A stretch of DNA of 64,000 bases from Ctenosaura bakeri. Taxonomy: Eukaryota > Chordata > Lepidosauria > Squamata > Iguanidae. This document shows positions 34,001-43,551 of the stretch, piece by piece. Both the position numbers and the translations under genes were made by a program. Below the pieces are notes generated by a model. It saw nothing but the letters and a program-made list of their open reading frames with translations. It had not been told where the DNA came from and did no database searches. Location: positions 310,001 to 374,000 of the forward strand of contig CAOLHI010000616.1 of NCBI GenBank assembly GCA_948474755.1, written 5' to 3'. Position 1 is the first letter of the stretch. Each line of letters opens with the position of its first letter.

Positions 34001-36995
34001 AGGTGTATATAAATACATGCACACATGCTGAGACTCAGTACCTCTTTTGGCATTTTGGAGGTGTCCAGTTCCTTCTGTTTCTGATTTAAGAATGACTTCT
34101 ATATTTATAAGGTTTTCCAGAGTTTCTCTCAAATAGCAGAATAAACACACACCCTAAATCATGGTTCCTGGACCTTTTAAGGCAGACACATCTGGCATTT
34201 TGAGAGAATGATGCACATTCTTTCACCTCAGGATACCGGGGGAAAAAACTAGAGATGGGAAGAAAACCTCTCTAGTTATCAAGTGAGCCTCCAGTGAAAA
34301 ATGACACTGAGACATAAACACAGTTCGCTGATAGGGTGCAGGGAGATATCAATTAAATAATAGTCTTCAATCTCCTCATTGCTGCTCCAATTGGATGTCC
34401 TATATCTGGCAATAATGTCCTAATGGGAACATCACCTTTGGCTTGGTGATCATCTCAACTTTTTTTTTTTCTGTTAGTCCAGGTACAACCTAATATCTTC
34501 CTGCTTAGCAAGATGCACCTTAGTCATTTTTTGGGTTTTTTTCTACTTTTTCCTCCTGTTGGCAAAAAAGTTGCTTCAAGCACTGGCAAATCTTCACAGC
34601 AAATATTGGACAATGACAAGGAAAGCAGGCAAAAAATGAGAGCTTCCCAAACCCTGCAACAGACTTTGGATTACAACACTTTGTTCTGTCATTTGGATCT
34701 TTCTGCTGTTTCAATCTGAGCAAGAAGCCCTTTTGCTGCTCTGATTTCTGCAGGAACCACTGCTTCCTATGTAGAAGCCCTTACTCACCTTGCTGTAATC
34801 ACAGGCTAAGCCTGACGCTTTGCACTAATCTATCAGAGGAACTTGTCTAGCTTGCCTTCTTCTGATAGCTGGGTCAAAAGATTTTTCTTTTCACCACTGC
34901 AACTATAATCATAGCATTCCCAAACTCCACTTTGAGGTTATCTTTGACAGCCTAAATCTAATTTTTGAGGAATACTTTATCTATGCACTAGCAGATCCTC
35001 TACCTACCCCCTTTCTTCGCCATGTGTGAGTATGTGGATTAAGAAATGATCCTTGACAATCTATCCCATGCCGTAATTTGCACCCCTTCTTTCCATCTTT
35101 TTCCTCTTAACAACCACTGAACCCCAAATTGCTTAGCTCCAACCCTAGACACCTCCTGCAAACTGAATGCAGCTGTCTGTAGCCCACCCAGGCCACAAGG
35201 CAACTCTTCTAAATTCATGGGGTTTGCTTTCGTTTTGGTTTTGCCTTCAGTTCCATTTGAAAGAAGACAACAAGAAGGCTGAGAAATTAAGTTGGCCAGG
35301 GAACCAAGTACAAGAATAGGTGTTGGCTAAATCTCAAATGCAAAGTCACATATTTTTCCTCAAGAGATACAAATAATGCTTCTATGAACGCATGCAGAAT
35401 AGTCATGTGCAGAGAAACACACTGGTGCTTTGCTTTGTAGTACATCAGACTGTCATTTTAAACAAATTGATTAATTCTACCTTTTTAAAAAAAATCAGAA
35501 GGAATAGCAAGCATGAGGGACAGCAAGGGAGTCCAGTGGCACATTGGTGCCCAAATTCTCAGTGTTGGAGATCCCAACCCTAGATAATGCACATTTCTTC
35601 TAAAATTATGATGGCTGCCAATGGACTTTCCTATGGTCTAGTTTGTAAACTGGCATACCAATCTTAAGTGTAGAAATGAGGATGACCATGTGGGTGGCTT
35701 GTGATGATCAAAAATGCCAGACTAAAACATCATAGGCCTAACAACTCACCCCTAAACAAACAGGACAGAACAGGGAGCCAGGATTCTTTTGGTGACATAC
35801 TTCAAACTAACTCTCAGTACACCAACATATCTACGCTGAATGAAACTGCACAAGGAGGTACCCTGTACCTGCCTGTGTCACATCTCTGGCCTCGGTGCCC
35901 AAGGGCAGCCAGGGGTCTGTTTTTCTAATCACTGAATCGATGTGAGATTGTGTCTGAGCATATTCTGGCTGATCTTGAGCTCCTGGAATTAAAGGAGTAG
36001 ACTTGTAACAATGACAGACTCACCCTTCTCTGCCATGCCTGTAAGAACAGGCTCTGCTGCCACCACCAATGGCAGAAGTATACACCTGCACCATTGAGCT
36101 TGCTGGATGTAGACTAATATCCCTCTTTACCCACTCGCCATCAGCTATTATCAGCACACTACCTATGAATAGGTTTCTTTGACTTGTTCCTCAACAATCC
36201 AATGGCTTTTATAGAAGTTTTCCTGCAATATCATATGTTTTCATGAAATTTCTTAAACAATTTTTTTAAATTAAAGATTCTGCAGACTGCTACAATATTG
36301 CAGCTTCTTAAAGAGCAGCTTTCTTTGAATGCCTCTAAAAGAAATAAGAATTCAATGAAAACTAGACTTGACTGGTGCATTCTGAAATGGTTTGTGTAAG
36401 GTTAAACTTGTCTGGAGACATAAAGGTTTACTATGCTGACAAAAAACAATGTGGCAGGTCAGTGACCATCTATCTGATACTGTAGGCCAAGATGACAGTT
36501 CTAAATTCCAAGGGAATAATAATAGCAAGATAGCATCTTTGATTCTCCAAGAGATACATGGAGAGGGATGTTAACTAGGAACTGAAATTGCTGGATTTGC
36601 AGTTGGCAATCTTCTTCAAGGTTTTTTATTATTATTTTTCCTCCCAGAGAATGATGATGAACTGATCATCATTCGTGAAAATGTATTTTGCTCTGCTGAT
36701 TGCAGAGTTGTTGTTTTCTGAAGGTATGCCTCCAGCATATTTCCAAACCTGTTGTGAAAGTTCTGTGATCATGAAATTGGAACTGCCAGGACTAACCCAC
36801 TTCTCTGTTCCCACATATGAAGCCAGCCTAAGAAATGAATCACCTGTCTTTCATGTGACAGATAAGAGAGAAAGTAGAAACTACATCTTGCTTTCTATTG
36901 GCCCACTACTCAAGAGTTCATGCATGTAGGGCCTTATCAAGTTGTAGAACAAGTAGAGTTAAATTTTTACTGCTCATTGTATCTCACCTCTTTTT
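34001..36995. other. No recognisable gene or repeat
   Basis: About 3 kb of unclassified sequence. There are many short frames on both strands (for example 34513-34719, 35701-35928, 36675-36929), none with a domain, conserved motif or splice-site context that I would trust. This is the longest apparently repeat-free stretch, so a diverged exon here cannot be excluded. Confidence 0.4.
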
Positions 36996-37119
36996 CAGAG
37001 CTTGGGAAAGTTACTTTTGCTGTACAACTCCTAAACCTCCAAGCCAGCACAGTCAGTAACCATGTTGGTCAGTGGATTCTGGGAGTTGTAATCCCAAAAT
37101 GTCACTTTTCCAAGCTTGA
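36996..37119. mobile_element. Fold-back MITE, third family, copy 1
   Basis: The left arm AGAGCTTGGGAAAGTTACTTTT is mirrored by AAAATGTCACTTTTCCAAGCTT on the right. The inner arms include a diverged form of CAACTCC and ATTCTGGGAGTTGTAAT. The element is short, non-coding and palindromic. Compare 47984-48095. Confidence 0.7.
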
Positions 37120-37849
37120 TTCTTTCTTCCTACATAAAGTCATTGAGAGATGTTCTTTGCAAGTGAACATCTAGAAAGCTGCAAGTACTCTTGATAATTG
37201 GGGAACCTTCCAATCAAGCATCCTGAGAATGCAGAGCCCTTGCCTGAAAACAGCTATTTGTACTTTAAGGTTTACAATCACATTCAATCATAGGTACAGG
37301 AAAGTGTAGATGCAATGTCAGGCCTAAAAGCATGAGCCAAGATCTCTTTCAGCATAGTAAAATCCAATATCAGCCCCATCTAAAACAGAGTTTTCACATA
37401 CCTGCCCTAGGAGGTACTAAGTGTCTTGGAAGAATCCCATAGACTTGAATGTATCTGCCTGGGACTCAGTGACTTGAAGAAAGTTTACAAAACAGTAAGT
37501 GCTAACACGGAATTTAGTTTCACCAACTTCAGAGTGCTGTGTTTTAAGAACTGAATCAGCATATCTATTTTGAAGGTCAGACTGCTGGGCACTTTTGAAT
37601 CCTTTTATTAGTTGCTATGTTAAAAACAGCTCACCTCTGAGAAAGTTTGTTAAACCATCATCTGCAAAACAAGGTTTGCAAAGCCAAATACACACGGCTA
37701 AGCAAACAACTTTGATGTACCAGAATAAAAACCTGGAATTATTTGCATCATGTACAATAAATTACATTAAGTTTAAAGCTCATTAAAATCTTTATCCTAC
37801 CTGCTCTAATCAGGCAAAATAAAAATAAAAACCTCAAGTGTTCCCCAAA
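37120..37849. other. No recognisable gene or repeat
   Basis: Unclassified sequence. Confidence 0.4.
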
Positions 37850-37990
37850 GCTGCAAATATCGCTGTGATATTTAAATGAAATGGGTGGCGCATTCTGGCC
37901 ACAAGAAACATCAAAGTAGTCTATTCATGTTGTGGGATTAATGCTCTTCTCTTTCTGCACAGCTAATCACCTTTGCAAATTATGCAATCA
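37850..37990. promoter_or_regulatory. Possible conserved non-coding element
   Basis: A block rich in recognisable factor words (TATTTAAATGAAATG, GGGATTAATGC, TTTGCAAATTATGCAATCAC) with retained CpGs (ATCGCTGTG, GTGGCGCATT) in a CpG-poor region. Retained CpG in unique sequence can indicate constraint, but this is weak evidence. Confidence 0.2.
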
Positions 37991-38010
37991 CATGAGGAAC
38001 GTTATGTTAG

Positions 38011-38013
<3 letters not shown>

Positions 38014-38062
<49 letters not shown>

Positions 38063-38063
38063 T
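38014..38063. repeat. Compound (TC)n(TG)n microsatellite
   Basis: About 15 TC units run into about 10 TG units. The 139-codon minus-strand frame across this and the next repeat is low-complexity translation. Confidence 0.95.
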
Positions 38064-38249
38064 TTTAGGGGGGAGGTTAACCAGAGGTAGGGAATTCCCT
38101 AGTGCTAACATATATGTTTGAAGTAAAAATTGGATCTCTTCAAGAATACGAAAATACACTAATTTAATGTCATCTGGGAAAATATGTATGTATAACCCAG
38201 GCCAATGTTCTTGTAACTTTGGGGGACAGCTTAAAGGAGAGATATAGAC

Positions 38250-38258
38250 AGATGGATG

Positions 38259-38301
<43 letters not shown>

Positions 38302-38302
38302 G
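38250..38302. repeat. (GATA)n microsatellite
   Basis: GATG units followed by about eleven uninterrupted GATA units. GATA repeats are common in reptile genomes. Confidence 0.95.
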
Positions 38303-38924
38303 ACAGACTGTTGCTTTTGTTTGCCATTTGAAGCCCAAAACTTTCTTGTGTAAGAACATAACATCCACAGTTAATACAGAGTTCTACAGGAAGCTTTATT
38401 TTTCCCATGATATTTGAATTATTCATTGGAATTTATTCCACAGCTGCCCACATGAAAAGAAATGACCAGATATCAACAACAAAAATCCTTTTTCACCGTG
38501 TTGTCTTCAGGGAAAAAGCAGAAAACCTTCACAAAGCTAAGCAGGCAGCATCATTTTCCATTAGGAGTGGATTCTGTCATTTGATGAAAGACACCTCTGG
38601 CTCATGCTTTGTCCATAAATTAAGCATCCTGTTGTTAGAGAATTAAAAAAAAGAGGCATATTAGATGATATGAATTATTCATAGGGAAATTATCTCTGAA
38701 AGGTAAGACTGGGAAAAAAGAAACTGCAATCTTATCTTTTCTGTTTTAGAGCAGCATTCTGCAAAATGTAGACACTGAAACCAAAAGTTCTGTGATCAAA
38801 TTTTGCAAGGTTGTATTTCCACATTACTGCTCCAGTTAGCAAAGAGTTGGATTCTACATATCGCACTTAGAATTCTCCATTGTGTCTTATTAGTAACATA
38901 CATCTAGATTAGGGATTGCTTGGG
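38303..38924. other. No recognisable gene or repeat
   Basis: Unclassified sequence. Confidence 0.4.
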
Positions 38925-39555
38925 GCCAGCTTCAAATGGTCCACCAGCAACAGCATTTCCTGGACAGGAATAACCTAGCCACAACAATTCATACACAGGC
39001 CACTACCTGCTTAGACTGCTGCAAGGCAGTCTTCATGGGACTGCCTTTGAAGACAACTTGGAAACTGCAGCTAGAGCAACATGCAGCACCTAGATTGCTG
39101 GCTGGAACATCATATAGAAACTATATACCACTGATTTTAAAGGAATTGTATTGACTGCTAGTACAGTTCTGGTCTGACTCTAAGGATAACATTTAAAGCC
39201 CTAGATGGCTTAAGAGCTTGATACTTGAAGGAGCACCTCTGTATACACCTGTCTGAGGTTTAAGATCTTCTGAAACTGCCATCCTCTATGTCCCATCAGC
39301 CATAGCAATACATAGTGGGAGGTAGTGTTGAGAGGGCTTCTCTATGGTGGCGTCCCAGTTAGGACTCCTCTGTTGGAGGCTCAGTTGGCACCCATTTTTG
39401 CTGTCATTCTGGTGCCAAGAGAAAACATAGTTGTTCACTAAAGCTTTCTGGACCAAACTGGTTTTACACAAACCCTCACATGTACATAGTGTTAAATTGT
39501 TTTAAACTATTTTGACTATTTACTCTGTCTTTATAACTTGGTAAATTGTTTAATA
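38925..39555 (+). mobile_element. L2/CR1-like LINE, ORF2 C-terminus remnant
   Basis: The frame at 38936-39154 carries LDCCKAVFMGLPLKTTWKLQLEQHAAPRLLAGTSYRN, which is the DYCNAxxxGLPLK...AARLL region of LINE ORF2. After stops it continues with YLKEHLCIHLSEV near 39220. The 3' UTR starts near 39480 (TTAAATTGTTTTAAACTATT). It is cut by unrelated sequence after 39555. The cysteine-for-tyrosine change and stops show that it is dead. Confidence 0.85.
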
Positions 39556-39789
39556 TGGCCTGAGTAGTAGTAGAGAGGAGGAAGTGAACAAATAATGTGA
39601 CAAGGAATATTGACAGGGTCCTGCTTCTAACTGTTGCAGCCTCACTTGCTGGTGGGAGGAGGTGGAACTGTCATCCAACCATGCCATGATTGACAGTGGA
39701 ATATACCTCCTTCTTTTGGTGCAGCTGATACCCAAGGAAATGAGTTTGAGAGGGCAGTTACTATTATGGCTACATTAGGATTCTGAATA
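39556..39789. other. Unclassified insert-like segment between two LINE UTR pieces
   Basis: This 230-base segment separates a LINE UTR start from a second UTR end. It contains no terminal repeats that I can see, so it may be an old insertion or a junction between two LINE copies. Confidence 0.35.
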
Positions 39790-39968
39790 CAGAGCAGTTA
39801 CAGGTGCATAACGGTAGTATTGAATGCCAGCCTATGTTTTTAACCTTTTAAACTTATTTTTATTCTTTACACTGTTTTAAATTTGTTAGAATGATTTTAT
39901 TCTGTGCTACCCTGAGATCTGGATAGAGGATAGGACATAAATATTTTTAAAATACAATACAATACAAT
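39790..39968 (+). mobile_element. LINE 3' UTR and (AATAC)n tail
   Basis: A T-rich 3' UTR with TTACACTGTTTTAAATTTG and CTGTGCTACCCTGAGATCTGG ends in GACATAAATATTTTT and three AATAC units. It could be the end of the LINE at 38925-39555. Confidence 0.65.
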
Positions 39969-40124
39969 CTGGGGACACTGCAATTGGTGTGAAGGCCCTG
40001 GGTGTAGGGGTAGCTGGTAGGCCACATTGTCTCATCCTTTCCGTAGGGCAAAACTCAAGCTCTCTTTCTCAGGTGCCTGATTCTTTGGGGCTCTTATCTT
40101 GGTATTAACATTCATGTTTATCTC

Positions 40125-40445
40125 CAGTTAAGTCGGAATGCAAATCTTTGCAATTACCTTCTTGCAGTCAAAAATGAACAATGTCAAAATTTTTCTCCCT
40201 ACTAGGCAAGATTCTGAGAAGACCTTTTGAAAATGATTCTTCGCATCTGGACAATTCTTAAAGCAAATTTGTACAATGTGTTTTGTGCAAACAAACTTTT
40301 GCAAAATGTTCAAAAGGCCCTCCTCAACCCCCACCCCCAATTACAGCATTTTTTTAAAAAAATTGGGTGTATCAATATTGAGACATCCTTTTCATCAAGG
40401 ACAAGCAAATCTGACAGCATTCTTTACATCTTTGTATTTGTGTTC
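40125..40445. mobile_element. Possible hAT-like non-autonomous element, piece 1
   Basis: It contains TTTCTCCCTACTAGGCAAGATTCTGA at 40190-40215, which recurs as TTTCTCCCTGCTAGGCAAGATTATGA at 40727-40752. Downstream TTTTGTGCAAAC and TTTTGCAAAATG words resemble the interiors of the hAT-like elements at 14.0 and 59.1 kb. Ends were not found. Confidence 0.35.
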
Positions 40446-40696
40446 TATAGTCTAATCATATGCATGATGACTTAAGAAATGTCTCTTTCTGTTCTACGGT
40501 GCTTACATCCAGCTGTGTCTGCAGCTTATCTCACTTGCCATGCCCTGTCAACTGTTTGCCTTCCTAATGCCAAGGGATACTAGAAGGAGCAGGAAATTGG
40601 TAAAATGCTATATTGCTATATTGACAAAAGTTTAGTAGCTGCACATGACTTTGTGACCTCATTGTGACATGGAAAACAATCCCACATGTGAGAACA

Positions 40697-40716
40697 AATA
40701 AATAAATAAATAAATA
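40697..40716. repeat. (AAAT)n microsatellite
   Basis: Five AAAT units. Confidence 0.85.
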
Positions 40717-40726
40717 TGCAAACATT

Positions 40727-40885
40727 TTCTCCCTGCTAGGCAAGATTATGAAAATTTTTGAACATATTTTAAATAATTATTTTTATTTTTTATTTTTATT
40801 TACAATTTTACAAACTTTTGTGAACATTTTATTTCTGCAAAAAAACTTGGTTTTGTACCAAAACAAAAATCAAGGGTTGCAATTA
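40727..40885. mobile_element. Possible hAT-like non-autonomous element, piece 2
   Basis: The start is a direct repeat of 40190-40215. After an AT-rich run come TTTCTGCAAAAAAACTTGG and TTGTACCAAAAC, in the style of the same family. A related segment (TTTTGTGCAAAACCTGCTGG) lies near 41200, after an intervening Sauria SINE, so one element may have been split by the SINE. Confidence 0.35.
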
Positions 40886-40888
40886 AAA

Positions 40889-41099
40889 CATTGTTGTGTG
40901 CCTCCAAATCATTTCCAGTTTATGGTGACCCTGAGCCAAACCTATGATGTGGTTTTCTCTGCAAGATTTTTTCACAGGGGGGTTGTCTTTGTTTTCTTCT
41001 GAGGATGTGACACCCAAGGGCATCCAGTAGATTTTCATGACTGAGCAAGAATTGAAACTCTAGTGTCCCAGATTCCTAGTTCAATGCTCAAACCATTGT
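40889..41099 (-). mobile_element. Sauria SINE, minus strand
   Basis: It begins with the complement of the (ACA)n end (CATTGTTGTGTGCC), then the tail (CAAATCATTTCCAGTTTATGG, GGTGACCCTGAG), the middle, and the head with TTTTCATGACTGAGCAAG and TAGTTCAATGCTCAAACC. It is full length, with several substitutions. Confidence 0.85.
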
Positions 41100-41539
41100 T
41101 ATCAATCTATTCCTTTAAAACATTGTATTAGTCCAAAATGCACCATTTTCTCCATGTGATTTGTTTTCTTTCTTTCCTTTTTTTTTTTTAGATAAAATAC
41201 TTTTGTGCAAAACCTGCTGGAAAAAAAACCAAAATTTAAAAAATTGCTGTTATTTTCACTATCACTGAAGGACAAAAAACTCACCTCTTGCAACTGTCAA
41301 CAGTCACTACCACCCACACCCCCTGGGGTGTCTCATTGTGTGAAGTTTGAAGATGAGAATATTTGCAAATATTCTTTGCATCCATAAACCCATGGTCTCA
41401 GCTCTGCTGTTGACACCTCTACCACATACTACTAAACCAGCAAAGATATGAGTATGGAACAAGCAACAGAGTGCAAGTTGGCCATTGAAGGACCAGGCTA
41501 ACTAAGTACAGAATAGGTGATCACCAGCAGGCTGGCCAG
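41100..41539. other. Mostly unclassified
   Basis: 41180-41290 may continue the hAT-like element before the SINE. The rest is unassigned. Confidence 0.35.
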
Positions 41540-41800
41540 AAAGTGATCAATCAATCACTCTATCTATTGACATCCAAATCCCTTCTGGAATAGAAAAGTC
41601 TTCACTTGATGACAGAAAGACAATGGCCCTTTCCGCACTGAGGCTTCTAGCGCAAGCGGGGGAGGCCGGCAAGCGCAAGAAGGCTCGTCCGGGAGGCTGC
41701 CGCTTCCCCCTCCTTCCTTCCGCAGGCGAAGGAACCAGCGGGGAAGCGAAGGAGGCTTGCTGCGCAAGCCGCCCTCCCCCCGTGCGAAGCAGGAGACCTC

Positions 41801-41925
41801 GCGCCGGATTCCCACCCCGCGTGCACCCGCGCGCGAAGCTGGCGGCGCCGCGCCGGATTCCTCCCCCCGCGCGCACCAGATTCCTCCCCCCCATGCGCGC
41901 CGGATTCCTCCCCCCCGCGCGCGAA
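41801..41925. repeat. GC-rich tandem units inside the insertion
   Basis: The unit is close to CGCGCCGGATTCCTCCCCCC. GGATTCC (once AGATTCC) occurs around 41806, 41856, 41878 and 41901, so spacing is about 50, 22 and 23 bases. The units are separated by CGCG-rich linkers. Confidence 0.75.
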
Positions 41926-42095
41926 GCGGGCAGCGTCGCGTCCCCCCGCGCGTGCGTGAAGCGGGCGGCGCGTCCGTCACGCTACCTCCCCACCCTGCTC
42001 CTTCCTTCCGCAGGGGCGGAGGGAAGGAAGCACGACCCGGCTGGCTCCCGGAGGCTCCGCACGAAAGGTAAGTGCGGGTGGGCTCCGGGAGCGTT

Positions 42096-42153
42096 GCACG
42101 AGCGCGGGGTGATTTTCGCTTGTACGCGAAAATCAAAAAACCCGCGCTCGTGC
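42096..42153. repeat. Stem-loop 1 in the GC-rich element
   Basis: GCACGAGCGCGGG pairs perfectly with CCCGCGCTCGTGC (13 bp). Inside, GATTTTCGC pairs with GCGAAAATC (9 bp). This gives a 58-nt hairpin. Confidence 0.85.
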
Positions 42154-42160
42154 TGCTTCA

Positions 42161-42224
42161 GCCTCGTGAGCCGGGCGGAAGTGGGAGTGCGTCGTGCAGA
42201 GCAACGCTCCCACTCCCACGAGGC
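42161..42224. repeat. Stem-loop 2 in the GC-rich element
   Basis: GCCTCGTG pairs with CACGAGGC, and inside it GTGGGAG pairs with CTCCCAC. The two hairpins lie only 7 bases apart near the element's right end. Confidence 0.8.
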
Positions 42225-42555
42225 TCATGGGGCTATCGCGCGAGCAAAGGCCCCTGCGAAAGGGGCCAATGAAAAGCCAGACTACTTTCTTGGGGATGCA
42301 AGACTCAGAGTATATGAGCAGCCACACAGAAGGCACTCTTCTGTGTTCCCACCAAATGGGCCCATTAGAGTAGTGAGACTGATAGAAATGTTTCCCTTAA
42401 AGATCTTAGCCAGATTAATATGGAAAGATACCATCTTTCAAGTAGCCTGGACCCAAGCTGTATAGAGCTTTATGGTTCATAACTAGCACCTTGAATTGTA
42501 CCTGGAAGTAGACAGCTAGTAGCAGTCCTGTAACAAAGGAGTTAGTCACAGAAGC

Positions 42556-43495
42556 TATGAACACAACAACAGTGAAGAATGGTTGTAATTTTCTTTGGGG
42601 GAGGAACAACTTTCATTGATAAAATTATGTTTTTTCAATATATTGCATGTATCCAAGGTAATCACCATACTGATTCCTTGCTAACACTGACTTCTTCTCT
42701 TGCTCCAAGTAAGAACACTGAGGGCAACATAAAGGGCAAGATCTTGGAACTCTGCTTCCATGATCAATTTATGATATTTATATCATTTATCCTGTGGAGC
42801 TCTCATACTGTCACAGTGTCAGGAAGGAAAGACTCCATTTATCTAACTTCATTCTGAGTAATGAATAAAAGGCCTGTTACTGTGCCATCCCCATTCAGTG
42901 GAGACAGTATGAATTTTACAAAGACACACAGAAACACAGGAGGATGAGAGAAAAGAGAGCATTTTAACCCAACATTTTAAGATGTTGCATGCCATTTGAA
43001 CAGGAGCTGGGAGGCGGGACTGTTAGTAATCTACAGAAAACACTGCCAAACATAAGCGTAAAATGAACATTTCAGACAGGCATGAGCAAAGATGATTGGG
43101 GTACTTCAGAAGAACAAGAGAGTTAGAGAAACACAGAAGAAATACATTGCATAAAAAAGCACTAAGTAAGAACCTACAGGGATAATAGGAGAGAAGAGAC
43201 TGTAACAACAGGTACATCTTTCTGAGTGAGATGTTGTGCCAGTGATCTGGGGCATTCTTTGTATCTTTAAAGCCCATGTGAGTTGCATCAACATTTGCCT
43301 TACTTATTTTGATGGATTTATGCCTGTTTTGTGCAATATATGATTTCCCTGGTGCAGTTATTTGATTTACCCACAAAATGCAAACCTTGGCCAAATGTCT
43401 CTTTTGTGACAGTGTCTATAATTTCCATTTTAGGTCACTTTGGAAAGTCTGATTGGCATAATACCACAGGAAGAGAACAAGAGAAAACCTAAGAG
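42556..43495. other. No gene supported
   Basis: The minus-strand frame at 43023-43394 (123 codons) is the longest non-repeat frame nearby. It reads normally at first (NRHKSIKISKANVDATHMGFKDTKNAPDH, split by me into one look) and then becomes hydrophobic. No family or splice context is recognised. Confidence 0.3.
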
Positions 43496-43497
43496 TT

Positions 43498-43529
<32 letters not shown>

Positions 43530-43551
43530 TGTTTGTTTGTTTGTTTGTTTG
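43496..43551. repeat. Compound (GT)n(GTAT)n(GTTT)n microsatellite
   Basis: Three related motifs follow one another without interruption. Frames across it on both strands are low-complexity. Confidence 0.95.

Larger units (their letters stand above)
41625..42267. mobile_element. 643-bp CpG-rich non-autonomous DNA element
   Basis: An island of very high GC and dense CpG lies in AT-rich surroundings. It begins GGCCCTTTCCGCACTG and ends CTGCGAAAGGGGCC, so its ends are inverted copies (GGCCC-TTTC-GCA). AAT lies immediately outside each end (41622-41624, 42268-42270), as a 3-bp target duplication would. It interrupts a LINE reading frame. The left half holds GGATTCC-centred tandem units and the right half two stem-loops. 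Overlapping frames up to 280 codons come from GC-rich sequence and have no motif. A CpG-island promoter is the alternative, but the terminal repeats and split LINE argue for a transposon. Confidence 0.8.
41540..42555 (-). mobile_element. L2/CR1-like LINE ORF2 remnant, minus strand, split by the GC-rich element
   Basis: On the minus strand, 42510-42415 reads YFQVQFKVLVMNHKALYSLGPGYLKDGIFPY, a textbook ORF2 C-terminal stretch. The LINE continues to 42268, is interrupted by the GC-rich insertion, and resumes at 41624 with SFCHQVKTFLFQKGF. If the insertion is skipped and one AAT copy kept, the order PQESSLAF...HQVKTFLF is as expected for this LINE, which shows that the insertion is secondary. Stops and frame changes show that the LINE was already dead. 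Confidence 0.8.

Noticed and set aside
38250..38302. CRISPR-like or regularly spaced array
   Set aside because: It is a plain GATA microsatellite with no spacers. No spaced repeat arrays exist in the window.
38007..38426. 139-codon minus-strand frame
   Set aside because: Much of it is translated TC/TG and GATA microsatellite (repeated ER and YLSI).
41623..42465. 280-codon plus-strand frame, and 190- and 115-codon minus-strand frames, across the GC-rich block
   Set aside because: Stop codons are AT-rich, so very GC-rich sequence leaves all frames open. The peptides are R/P/A/G-rich without motifs and end in antisense LINE sequence.
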